Both the position numbers and the translations under genes were made by a program. Of a DNA stretch of 64,000 nt, positions 54,806 to 62,870 are shown piece by piece. Below the pieces are notes generated by a model that was given only the letters and a program-made list of their open reading frames with translations, was not told where the DNA came from and searched no databases. The first letter of the stretch is position 1. Each line of letters opens with the position of its first letter. The stretch is from Udaeobacter sp963725505 (GTDB lineage: Bacteria; Verrucomicrobiota; Verrucomicrobiia; Chthoniobacterales; UBA10450): the NCBI GenBank assembly GCA_963725505.1, contig CAVRYN010000005.1, positions 752,828 through 816,827 on the forward strand, written 5' to 3'.

Positions 54806-55273
54806 ATGAGACCAGCACTCTTTATAGCTGTCCTCGTCCTTACAGTGGCCCCTATGGGCGTAGGGCAAAAGCAGAGCGCGAGGGGCAGTCACAGAACAAG
54901 TGTCGAGGAGGCCATCAGGAAGCTGGATAACGAACGCATTCAAGCACAGATTCATGCTGATGCGACGGCCCTTGATCGCATCTACGCTGCTGATTTCATA
55001 GGCGTAGGGCCAAGTGGCACAGTGAGAACCAAGCCGCAGGTGATTTTAGATTTCACGTCAGGTGATTTGAAATTTCAATCTATCACTACCGATGACGTTC
55101 AAGTGCGCGTCTATGGAAACACGGCTGTGGAGACTGGCCGCTCAATAATGAATGGGCAAGACAAAGGCCAAACTGTTCCCCGTGACACTCGCTTTACCAG
55201 GGTGTGGGTAAAGCAGCAAGGGCGCTGGCGGTTGGTTGCCAACCATTACTCGTCCCAGACTACGCGCCAATAA
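54806..55273 (+). CDS. Exported NTF2-like protein in an attC-like cassette
   Basis: A 155-residue exported protein (signal MRPALFIAVLVLTVAPMGVG). The NTF2 fold is visible in SVEEAIRKLDNERIQAQIHA, YAADFIGVGPSGTVRTKPQV and FTRVWVKQQGRWRLVANHYS. ATG at 54806 lies 17 bases after attC-like site 1; a second attC-like site begins 16 bases after the stop. Small binding or unknown role. Related to proteins at 35304 and 60036. Confidence 0.82.
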   Translation: MRPALFIAVLVLTVAPMGVGQKQSARGSHRTSVEEAIRKLDNERIQAQIHADATALDRIYAADFIGVGPSGTVRTKPQVILDFTSGDLKFQSITTDDVQVRVYGNTAVETGRSIMNGQDKGQTVPRDTRFTRVWVKQQGRWRLVANHYSSQTTRQ

Positions 55274-55289
55274 GCAGTTCACACCAAAT

Positions 55290-55395
55290 GCCTAACCAAT
55301 CACTGGAGCCAACCCAGCACTTTGTTGCAACTACAGAGACAATGCGCACTTTAATTCTCGAAGTGCTGGGTAGCGGCTCCGCCCAGCTATGGCGC
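55290..55395 (+). other. attC-like recombination site 2, right core site missing
   Basis: Begins with GCCTAAC (55290-55296), then a strong stem: GGAGCC-AA-CCCAGCACTT on the left and AAGTGCTGGG-TAGC-GGCTCC on the right. This gives the L''/L' arms with unpaired bases, as in attC. The expected GTTAGGC after the right arm is not found; sequence changes to a GCCCAGCTATGG stretch. So the site is probably damaged. Confidence 0.6.
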
Positions 55396-55432
55396 GACCC
55401 ACCACGGTGGGTTCGTTCCTTGGCGAACAGGA

Positions 55433-55476
55433 GAGCGTAAAGCTCCGTTGGAGCCACGCTCCTTTACGGAGTTGAG
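55433..55476. repeat. 44-base palindromic repeat, copy 2 (inverted)
   Basis: Reverse complement of 41742-41785 with one mismatch. It reads GAGCGTAAAGCTCCGTTGGA and ends TTTACGGAGTTGAG. Confidence 0.85.
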
Positions 55477-55613
55477 TGTTGGTCGCGGCTTCAGCGTGCC
55501 AAGGAAAATAGGAAACGGTTGGGATTTTAATATGCGGTGTGCTGCGATTTCGCCGAGTGTGCTTTCTCGACCTATTTAAGCAGATCCGATCAAATGAGCC
55601 ACGCCCGCGCTGG

Positions 55614-56741
55614 TCACATCCCGGCCAACACATTCACCTGATGGCCGACGTTGCCGGGGCAATTGATGTCGTTGTTGTCCATGTTGGTACCGAACCACGC
55701 GGTGTACGTAGCCTCGTCAATCAGTAAGGCTGACGCGGGCAGACCGGTCCCCTTGAATGTCAGATTGTATGGATCGTCGCCGTGATCCAGGTACAACCCT
55801 TCCGTCATGAAATAGACGAGGCCGTGGCCGCAGATGCGCACGATGTACACTGGAATGTTCGTAGCCCGCAGGACGTTCCGCAGAAACCCAGTCGTCCCGT
55901 GACACCCAGCTGTCCAGTGATTGAAGGTATTATCGACCGTCGACGTCGTGCCCTCGATGACTCGGCTGATCGGTGGGATGCCGCGGTACTGCCAGTTGGC
56001 CTCCATATTGCCGTAGTTCGAAGATCCATAGAAGTGCACCAGGTTGTCCGACACCCACTGCAACAGCTTGTCTATCGTCTCGAGCCGAGTTGTGCCGATC
56101 AGTCCGTTCGTTACCAGGAACGCATACGTGTAGCGCGGCGGAGCGATCATGGAACCGCCCAGGTTGTCCTTGCGCTTGACGTATTGAGGCATTCCCGGGT
56201 CCCCGCTGCACATGGCGAACGTGTCGTCCGGTCGGCGCGACATGATCGCCGTGCTGTCGAACAGCACTTGTAGCTGCTCATCTGTGTAGCCGGTCACCGA
56301 CCACGGAACGAGGCGGCCGATCTCCACCAGCAAGTTGAGCGCGATCCAGCGAACGTACAGGTCCCAGGCGTCAGTGGTGGCGACCGCCACCCAGGGGCTT
56401 GCGTTGTTGTCGCTCGTGTCCATAACGTTGAGCGGGGGATAGGCGATGGACTCCGCCAGGTTGTTCACCGGGTCCGGCTGCTTGTAGTACCAGGTCCACG
56501 CGTCCTCGAACGCCTGCACCAGAGCCTGCTTCTCGGCGTTGGACCAGGTGGGCCAGGCCTTCTTGGCGGTCTCGGGCACGTCGTAGACAGTCGTGTCGAA
56601 TTGAAATTGCCACTTGATGGCGGCAGCGACGGTGGGGTTGCTCGAGAGCCAACAGGGCAGCGAGGGCGAGAGCCCCTGGCGGATGCGAAAGAAATTCACC
56701 AGGTTGCAAACCAACCTTTGAAACGCGAGCAAGATTTTCAT
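55614..56741 (-). CDS. Transglutaminase-like protein, unknown
   Basis: A 375-residue protein. The C-terminal part has HWTAGCHGTTGFLRNVLRAT, then IVRICGHGLVYF and YLDHGDDPYN. This is a Cys...His...Asp order as in transglutaminase-like cysteine enzymes. The N-terminal 250 residues are rich in Trp and Asp and show no known domain. There is no clear signal peptide, although LLAFQRLVCNLVNFF is hydrophobic. The gene seems richer in G+C than its neighbours and lies next to a damaged attC-like site, so transfer is possible. Activity is inferred from the three residues alone. Confidence 0.6.
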   Translation of the reverse strand: MKILLAFQRLVCNLVNFFRIRQGLSPSLPCWLSSNPTVAAAIKWQFQFDTTVYDVPETAKKAWPTWSNAEKQALVQAFEDAWTWYYKQPDPVNNLAESIAYPPLNVMDTSDNNASPWVAVATTDAWDLYVRWIALNLLVEIGRLVPWSVTGYTDEQLQVLFDSTAIMSRRPDDTFAMCSGDPGMPQYVKRKDNLGGSMIAPPRYTYAFLVTNGLIGTTRLETIDKLLQWVSDNLVHFYGSSNYGNMEANWQYRGIPPISRVIEGTTSTVDNTFNHWTAGCHGTTGFLRNVLRATNIPVYIVRICGHGLVYFMTEGLYLDHGDDPYNLTFKGTGLPASALLIDEATYTAWFGTNMDNNDINCPGNVGHQVNVLAGM

Positions 56742-56920
56742 TTTGTCCCCCGCCTTGTCATCGTGGTACGTGGAGTAGGAAATTACAAGTTAAACATTCC
56801 CCGCCGAGCCATGTTTCCCGCCGATCATTTTTGCTTAAGGCATTCCTTTAAATGGCCGCGACCGAGAACAAATTCTAACTGAGTGTTGAGTGTTGGTCGC
56901 GCCAACATATTTTATCTGCG

Positions 56921-56980
56921 ATGAAACGAAGAACGTTTCTGGGGGCGATCTCTGCGGGTGCAGCGGGCCTAAGGAAGTAA
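56921..56980 (+). pseudogene. Orphan twin-arginine leader, 5' fragment of a reductase-like gene
   Basis: ATG starts a frame MKRRTFLGAISAGAAGLRK that stops after 19 codons. It matches the leader of the aldo/keto reductase that follows (RRTFLGTISAGAAG), so it is a detached second copy of that gene's 5' end. Confidence 0.75.
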
Positions 56981-57046
56981 GAAGTAGGAAGTAAGAATGG
57001 AGTGAATGGGATGAGCGACATAGAAGGTAAAGCTGTAGGGGTAGCA

Positions 57047-57080
57047 GCGAGCGAGTGCAGGCAACGAGCGAGTTTCAATT
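57047..57080 (+). repeat. 34-base direct repeat, copy 1
   Basis: GCGAGCGAGTGCAGGCAACG... ending GAGTTTCAATT. Copy 2 at 59967-60000 differs at two positions. Together they bracket the reductase and M20 genes. Confidence 0.85.
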
Positions 57081-57115
57081 AAGAAGAAGTAGGGAGGGAA
57101 ATTCAATGCATGACG

Positions 57116-58085
57116 ATGTAACCGAAGAACGTTTTTGGGGACAATTTCTGCAGGTGCAGCTGGCGTTTTAACGGGAGGATTATCGAGGCTTCTAGCGGCG
57201 ATCCCCGAGGCGAGCAGGAGCATGAGCATGAGCAAGACGTTTCTGCTCGGCGGGGATCTATTGGTCAACCGGCTCGGGTTTGGGGCGATGCGCCTGACGG
57301 GCGAGGGGATCTGGGGTTGGCCGCCCGATCGCGAGAACGCGAAGAAAGTTTTGCGGCGTGCAGTCGAGCTGGGCGTCAATTTCATCGATACGGCCGATGC
57401 TTACGGTCCGGAAACGGACGAGCTGCTTATTGCCGAAGCGTTGTATCCTTATCCGAAAGGACTCGTCATTGCGACCAAAGGCGGTCAGACCCGGCCTGGT
57501 CCGGGGCAATGGGAACAGGACGGCCGGCCGGAGTATTTGACACAAGCCGTGGATAAAAGTCTCAAGCGATTGAAACTCGAGCGGATCGATCTGTGGCAAT
57601 TGCATCGGATCGATCGCAAGGTGCCGGTCGAAGAATCGTTAGGCGCAATCAAAAAGGCGCAGGATGCCGGAAAAATCCGGCACGTTGGATTATCCGAAGT
57701 GACGGTGGCGGAAATCGAACAGGCGAAAAAAGTGATGCCGATTGTCAGCATCCAGAATCGGTACAACATCACCGACCGCAAGTCGGAGGACGCGCTCAAC
57801 TACTGCGAGAAAGAAAAGATGGGATTCATTCCGTGGGCGCCGATCGGCGGGAGTGGGACTCGTTCGTTAAGCAAGGCCGGCAATGCGTTGGAAGCCGAAG
57901 CGAAACGTCACAATGTCAGTGTGGTGCAACTCGCTCTCGCGTGGTTGCTGCAAAAATCGCCCGTCATGTTGCCGATCCCGGGAACATCGTCGCTCGCGCA
58001 TCTCGAGGAGAACATGGCGGCGGCGAAACTCCAGTTCAGTGCGGAGGAATGGAAGGCAATCGAGGAGTTGGCGCAGAAGAGCTGA
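57116..58085 (+). CDS. Aldo/keto reductase with damaged Tat leader
   Basis: NADPH-dependent reductase of the AKR superfamily, about 290 residues of barrel. The catalytic tetrad is visible: Asp and Tyr in NFIDTADAYGPETDELL, Lys in LVIATKGGQTRPG, and His in DLWQLHRIDR. Later blocks are SIQNRYNITDRKSED and PIPGTSSLAHLEENM (cofactor). The N-terminus should be a twin-arginine signal (RRTFLGTISAGAAGVLTGGL), but ATG at 57116 is separated from it by one extra T. An internal ATG at 57222 or 57228 (MSKTFLLGG) could yield a cytoplasmic form. Confidence 0.88.
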
Positions 58086-58117
58086 AATTACGGAAGTCAG
58101 AAGTCAGATGTCGGATC

Positions 58118-58230
58118 TCTGGAGAAGGCCTGCCCTCAGGCCGTTTTTCGTTCCATTTCGCGATTCAACGGCGCGAGGGCACGCCGTCTCCAACGGATCA
58201 CGCCCCGGCGAGGATTTTCTGAAATCGCGG
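58118..58230. repeat. 113-base dispersed repeat, copy 1
   Basis: Contains GGCCTGCCCTCAGGCCGTTT, then an AT-rich part, GAGGGCACGCCGTCTCCAAC and ends GATTTTCTGAAATCGCGG. The ends (GGAGA[C/A]GG and CCGTCTCC) are inverted. Copy 2 is at 60616-60728, same orientation. Confidence 0.85.
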
Positions 58231-58249
58231 CAGATTCTATCACGTAAAG

Positions 58250-59551
58250 CTACAAGCCCTTTTGATCTACCTCCAAAATTGCTTGCATCAAAACGCTGGC
58301 GCCGTTCGCCATATCCGGAGTTGTTGTAAATTCTTTTGGAGAGTGGCTGATTCCACCGATGCTTGGAACGAAGATCATTCCGATTGGAACGATTTGCGCA
58401 AGATCCTGAGCATCGTGCCCTGCGCCGCTTGGCATCAGCTTCGTTGTCAAACCCAGACCTGTCGCTGCTCCTTGAATGGCCTTACGAAGCCTTTGATCTG
58501 TGGGCGCTGGAACCGCAGTTACATCGAGCGCAGCGAAAGAAATTGTCGTGCCTGTATCGGCCGCGATTTTTTCAGCAGACTTTTTTACTCTTTCAAATAC
58601 CAGATCGATTTTCGATTTCTCCAGATCTCGAATCTCCAAACTCATCACTACTTTCCCAGGAATTACGTTCGGAGCGCCCGGCTCAGCTTGAATCGTTCCG
58701 ACGGTAGCAACCTGGCGACCGGGAATGCTCCTTGCAATATGGTTGACTGAGTCAACTAACTTTGCCGCAGCCAGGAGAGCGTCCTTTCTCTGATCCATCG
58801 GCGTTGTTCCCGCGTGGTTTGCAAGCCCAAGGACGCTAACATTCCACAAGTTGATTCCGACGATTCCTTCTACAACACCGATATTGATTTTTTCCGCTTC
58901 CAAAATTCCACCCTGCTCGATGTGCAATTCCAGATACGCGAGAATTTCAGAAGGATTTCGTTTCGCTGATTGTAGGTTGTCCGGATCGCCACCGATGAAG
59001 CGAATTCCCTCTCCGATGGTCTTTCCACTGTGACTCTTCAGCTGAAGTGCTTCTTGACTAAGTTGGCCGACGACTGCACGGCTTCCCGTAAGGCCACCTT
59101 CTTCATCGGAAAATACGATGACCTCGAGTGGGTGAGCGGTTAGGAAGTTTTGTTGATTCAGGATTTCGATGCATTCCAATGCGCCCAGAACTCCAACATC
59201 TCCGTCGTAGTTCCCGCCATGCGGAACGGAATCAATGTGAGAACCGAACAAAATTACCGGAAGGTTCGGATTACGCCCTTCCCTGTGGCCAATGATGTTT
59301 CCCGCCGCATCGACACGGACTTTTAGTCCTGCTTTTTCCATCAAAGATCTTACGTATTTACGACCCTCAACGTCGGCATCGCTAAACGCAACGCGGCTCA
59401 CCCCCCCTTCGCGGTTTGCTCCGAATGCGGAAAGCTCTTGGATTCTCTTTTCCATTCGATTCGCATCGGCACGGAAATTCTTCCAATCGGCGCCCATGCA
59501 GAAAACGGGGAGTACAAGCAGCAAGGAAACAATCGGTATCTCTTTCCTCAT
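58250..59551 (-). CDS. Exported M20 family amidohydrolase (carbamoylase/allantoate type)
   Basis: A 433-residue zinc hydrolase with a signal peptide (IPIVSLLLVLPVFCMGA). Metal ligands appear in order: His in FGSHIDSVPHGGNYDGDVGV (followed by bridging Asp), Glu pair in IVFSDEEGGLTGSR, His in YLELHIEQGGILE, and His in GGISHSPKEFT. This order and the dimerisation part NHAGTTPMDQRKDALLAAAK mark the N-carbamoyl-L-amino acid hydrolase/allantoate amidohydrolase group. Being exported is unusual for that group. Substrate inferred only. Confidence 0.88.
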   Translation of the reverse strand: MRKEIPIVSLLLVLPVFCMGADWKNFRADANRMEKRIQELSAFGANREGGVSRVAFSDADVEGRKYVRSLMEKAGLKVRVDAAGNIIGHREGRNPNLPVILFGSHIDSVPHGGNYDGDVGVLGALECIEILNQQNFLTAHPLEVIVFSDEEGGLTGSRAVVGQLSQEALQLKSHSGKTIGEGIRFIGGDPDNLQSAKRNPSEILAYLELHIEQGGILEAEKINIGVVEGIVGINLWNVSVLGLANHAGTTPMDQRKDALLAAAKLVDSVNHIARSIPGRQVATVGTIQAEPGAPNVIPGKVVMSLEIRDLEKSKIDLVFERVKKSAEKIAADTGTTISFAALDVTAVPAPTDQRLRKAIQGAATGLGLTTKLMPSGAGHDAQDLAQIVPIGMIFVPSIGGISHSPKEFTTTPDMANGASVLMQAILEVDQKGL

Positions 59552-59664
59552 GTAGCAATTCTACAGGTGGCCAAAGCCAAATGAAAGCGAGCGTAGCGCG
59601 CGCTGGCATGACGCTTGCACTCGTTAGGCAAGAGCGGAGCAGCTGAAAACGAACACTGCTGCGC

Positions 59665-59776
59665 GATCCTGGGGGCATCGTCGCTCGCGCATCTCGAAGA
59701 GAACATGGCGGCGGCGAAACTCCAGCTCAGCGCGGACGATTGGAAGAGGATTGAAGAGCTAGCGCGGGGAAGTTGA
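59665..59776 (+). pseudogene. 3' fragment of a second aldo/keto reductase gene
   Basis: The 112 bases match 57974-58085, the 3' end of the reductase gene, with about 85-90 percent identity and equal length. They encode SSLAHLEENMAAAKLQLSAD and end at a stop. Nothing upstream continues the gene. Confidence 0.85.
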
Positions 59777-59966
59777 CAGGTAGGGCGGGCAGTCCTCTGC
59801 ACGCCGCGTTCCGGTGGTTGTCGATTGTTGAGAATGGAGCGCGTGGGACGCGCGACATAGAACACGTCGCGATCGGGAATCGCGCGGGTAGACGGCAACG
59901 CAGCTAGGGTAGCTGGCGCAAGCACGAGGCAGTGCGAGTGATCAACGTAAGAGCCGCCAGGTAGGA

Positions 59967-60000
59967 GCGAGCGAGTGTGGGCAACGAGCGAGTTTCAATT
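59967..60000 (+). repeat. 34-base direct repeat, copy 2
   Basis: Second copy of 57047-57080 with two mismatches; it lies just before the NTF2-like gene. Confidence 0.85.
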
Positions 60001-60035
60001 TGAAAGGCGACGGAAGAGAAGCAAACGTCCTGGTG

Positions 60036-60554
60036 ATGGAGACGGACCTCGCCCAATTAGCTAACGATCGATTTGAAATTGCCGACGCCCTGCATCGTTA
60101 CGCTTTTGGTCTCGACCACAGCGATGCCGATTCTCTGGCGTCGGCATTGACGGAGGATTGCCGTTTCGATTTCAGGCCGGCGGGAAGAAAACTCGAGATC
60201 GATTTTCCACTACTGATTGGGCGCGACGCGATCCTGAAGGCGGTTCTTCCATTAATCGGTCCCCTCGATACCAGTCACAGTGTGAGCAACCTCCAAATCG
60301 AGATTGTCGGTGACGCAGCTACGTTGTATGCCTACGTTTTGTCGCAGCATTTCATGCCGCGCGAGGGTTCGCGCCCTGGATCGGAATATGCGCTATTGAT
60401 GAATCGCTACGATTGCAACCTGATGCGCGATCGCGACAAGTGGCGCTTCAAGAGAATGACGATTGATAATGCTTGGGCGCTCGGGAACCCGGAAATACTC
60501 AATGCCTTTGCCAGTCGACTCGCGCTGAGAACAAAATCGAAAAAGATTGGGTAG
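60036..60554 (+). CDS. SnoaL/NTF2-like protein
   Basis: A 172-residue cytoplasmic protein: LANDRFEIADALHRYAFGLDHSDADSLASA, LTEDCRFDFRPAG, DTSHSVSNLQIEIVGDAATL and NRYDCNLMRDRDKWRFKRMT. This is the SnoaL-like polyketide-cyclase or dehydratase fold, often with His/Asp in the pocket. ATG at 60036 or GTG at 60033. Function unknown. Confidence 0.85.
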   Translation: METDLAQLANDRFEIADALHRYAFGLDHSDADSLASALTEDCRFDFRPAGRKLEIDFPLLIGRDAILKAVLPLIGPLDTSHSVSNLQIEIVGDAATLYAYVLSQHFMPREGSRPGSEYALLMNRYDCNLMRDRDKWRFKRMTIDNAWALGNPEILNAFASRLALRTKSKKIG

Positions 60555-60615
60555 AAGAAACTCGGCGTCCGACACAGACGCGCTGCGTCAAAGGGTTGAA
60601 GAGTCGAAGCGAAAT

Positions 60616-60728
60616 TCTGGAGACGGCCTGCCCTCAGGCCGTTTTCGTTTCATTTGTCGATTCAAGCGGCGTGGGGGCACGCCGTCTCCAACGGTTTGGG
60701 GCCTGCGCGGATTTTCTGAGATCGCGGG
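60616..60728. repeat. 113-base dispersed repeat, copy 2
   Basis: Matches 58118-58230 over its length with several substitutions, including GGCCTGCCCTCAGGCCGTTT and ACGCCGTCTCCAACGG. Confidence 0.85.
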
Positions 60729-60749
60729 ATTGTTACTGCGGATTTTGAG

Positions 60750-61178
60750 TTACCCAAGCGGAGCTTTCTTACGCTTGAGAAGATGATCCACGGAAAACTT
60801 GCCAGCACCGGTGAAGGTCAAGGCAATGAAGATGATCAAGTAAAGCGCTGCTCTGAGCCAGTCTTCGCCAAGTCGAACGCTGGTATAGAGTGCCCCGCCC
60901 ATTCCGAGCGCGAGGCTGGCCGCTAATAATCTTGTCAAAAAGCCGCACCCGATCAGAAATGCGCCGATTGATTCGTTGAACGTGATCCATATAGCCAGCG
61001 CGACCGGGATTGGAAAACCCATCTTCGCGATCAACGGCGCCAATCCGATTGACGAAAACGATTTTCCGGCGTGAAGGGCCGACCAATACCAGCCGATCTT
61101 TTGAACGCCGAAAGTGGCAACAAGCAAAAGTCCGGCTCCGCGTAAGATCAGCAATCCCAGATCCTTTTGTTCTCTCAT
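60750..61178 (-). CDS. DoxX family membrane protein
   Basis: A 142-residue protein with four membrane helices. Family parts are LLILRGAGLLLVATFGVQKIGW, SIGLAPLIAKMGFPIPVALAIWITFNESIGAFLIGCGFLTRLLA and LYLIIFIALTFTGAGKFSVDHLL. DoxX proteins are associated with quinone or thiol redox in some organisms; the role here is unknown. A second DoxX gene lies directly upstream on the same strand. Confidence 0.87.
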   Translation of the reverse strand: MREQKDLGLLILRGAGLLLVATFGVQKIGWYWSALHAGKSFSSIGLAPLIAKMGFPIPVALAIWITFNESIGAFLIGCGFLTRLLAASLALGMGGALYTSVRLGEDWLRAALYLIIFIALTFTGAGKFSVDHLLKRKKAPLG

Positions 61179-61235
61179 TGGCAACCAGACTTAAACGGAA
61201 ACAGCGAAGGGATTCTGTGACGACTGTCAACTGCC

Positions 61236-61663
61236 TCACCAAATCCAGAGCTTTGGAAATCGGTTGCCTAACAATTTGTCGATCCCAAATATGCGACCTG
61301 CATCGCTGAAAAGGATGATGACTGCGAGGACGATATCGGATTGATCGATGCCCGGGCTCCAAGGGAGGGCCCCTTTGGCGCACATATAATTCAGAAGCAA
61401 AAACAGCGCGATACAGGCCGCGAGTCGAGTGGTGAAACCGATCACGAGCGCGATCCCGACATAAATCTCAGCGACAACGACGAGCGTGCCGAAGAATCGC
61501 GCTGTGTGGCCCAATGAAGGAATCGACGAAGTGCTGATACCAGGGATAACCGTTCTTCGCCGCGAATTTAAGGAAACCGGTCAGTTCATCCGGCCGTGCA
61601 TTCCCGTGATCGCTAAAGAAGAAACTGATTCCCAGATAAACGCGGGCTAAAACAAAAAGCCAT
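61236..61663 (-). pseudogene. DoxX family protein, frameshifted twice
   Basis: The well-preserved C-terminal part reads FFGTLVVVAEIYVGIALVIG and SPGIDQSDIVLAVIILFSDAGR to 61236. The N-terminal part reads LARVYLGISFFFSDHGNARP and FAAKNGYPWYQHFVDSFIG in another frame up to about 61505. The start ATG at 61663 is joined to it only if one T is removed from the T-run near 61656. So two single-base shifts break the gene. Products would have four membrane helices. Confidence 0.75.
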
Positions 61664-61747
61664 TACAGTGACCTGAAAACAGAAGTTCTTTCGACGGGTT
61701 CAACGGATTCACAAAATCAGGGCCTACACAAAATCGGGCAATTCTGT

Positions 61748-62788
61748 CTAGCCTTTCCTCTTCCTGTTGATATCCGAAGAGTGTTTTACGTGACGGAAGT
61801 GGCGACGGTATTGTCCGGGTGCGATTTTTAGTGTGCGCTGAAAAACGTTGCGCATCGAATTGACGTTTCCGAAGCCGCATTCGCTGGCGATTGTTTCCAT
61901 GCTGTTCTGACTTTCTTCCAACCGACGGCGAGCTGCTTCGACGCGCAAGCGTTCCACAAATTTTGCGGGCGTGGTCTTCATCTCTTTGGTAAAGACTCGG
62001 GCGAAATTACGCGGGCTCATCGCCACTCGTTGCGCCAGCACCGGCACCGTGAGCGGTTTGTTCAAGTTGTCGAGCACCCATGACTCCAGTTCCCGTAACG
62101 GTTTTCGATCGGTTAGTTGCAGAGAAAGCGCAGCACTAAACTGCGATTGTCCGCCTGGCCGTCGTAAATACAGGACGAGGTTGCGCGCGACCTGCAGCGC
62201 CAGACGCGAACCGTAGTCTTCTTCGACTAGCGCCAACGCGAGGTCCATTCCCGCAGTGACTCCGGCCGACGTGTAAACATTCTCGTCACGGATAAATATT
62301 GGGTGGGGATCAACGTCCGCGTGAGGGGCCCGTTTGATGAGAACGTGACACCAGTTCCAATGAGTTGTGGCCCGGCGGCCATCGAGCAAGCCTGCTCGTG
62401 CAAGCAGCATTGCGCCGGTGCAAACCGAGCCGATTCGCCGTACGCGTTTGGCGATCTTTCGCAGCCAGCGAACGACGTCGTTGTTTATTTCATCCTGCTC
62501 GATCGCGCTGCCACCTGCCACGAGTAGGGTGTCGATTTTTCCACTGATTTCCCGAAACGTTTTATGCGCGGTGATGCGCAACCCACAGTTGGCAACAAAT
62601 GACCGGTGGGAAGAAGTGGTGATGACTTCTACGGAATAGATTGGGGGCGAACCTGGATTTTGTTTGCCGAACATTTCCGCAGCGCGGGCAAAGACTTGAA
62701 GCGGCCCAACCAGGTCGAGGATCTCGACACCTGGTGCGGCAACGAACACGATCCGGCGCGTTGCGCGAACGGGATTTTGATTCATCAA
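61748..62788 (-). CDS. GlxA-type transcriptional regulator (DJ-1/PfpI plus AraC)
   Basis: A 346-residue regulator. Residues 10-195 are a DJ-1/PfpI-like domain with the nucleophile-elbow Cys in GSVCTGAMLLARAGLLDGRRATTHW and an Asp/His at SAGVTAGMDLAL. The C-terminal 110 residues are an AraC double helix-turn-helix: PLTVPVLAQRVAMSPRNFAR and METIASECGFGNVNSMRNVF. The sensor domain binds an unknown effector. It lies between DoxX genes and a secreted DJ-1-like protein whose domain it resembles. Confidence 0.92.
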   Translation of the reverse strand: MMNQNPVRATRRIVFVAAPGVEILDLVGPLQVFARAAEMFGKQNPGSPPIYSVEVITTSSHRSFVANCGLRITAHKTFREISGKIDTLLVAGGSAIEQDEINNDVVRWLRKIAKRVRRIGSVCTGAMLLARAGLLDGRRATTHWNWCHVLIKRAPHADVDPHPIFIRDENVYTSAGVTAGMDLALALVEEDYGSRLALQVARNLVLYLRRPGGQSQFSAALSLQLTDRKPLRELESWVLDNLNKPLTVPVLAQRVAMSPRNFARVFTKEMKTTPAKFVERLRVEAARRRLEESQNSMETIASECGFGNVNSMRNVFQRTLKIAPGQYRRHFRHVKHSSDINRKRKG

Positions 62789-62870
62789 CTCCTCATCTCA
62801 GTCCTCGCCTCAATCGAGGAGGAGAGGGGAAAGCTGTTAGCGCTCATCCGTTTCGTCGGCCTGCCACTAG

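Larger units (their letters stand above)
55274..55613. other. 340-base spacer with attC-like site and palindromic repeat
   Basis: Contains attC-like site 2 (55290-55395) and the 44-base repeat copy 2 (55433-55476). No protein gene is seen. Confidence 0.55.
56742..57115. other. 374-base spacer with an orphan Tat leader
   Basis: Contains the Tat leader fragment at 56921-56980 and one copy of the 34-base direct repeat (57047-57080). No complete gene. Confidence 0.55.
59552..60035. other. 484-base spacer holding a reductase 3' fragment
   Basis: Contains the fragment at 59665-59776 and direct repeat copy 2 (59967-60000). Nothing else is recognisable. Confidence 0.5.
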
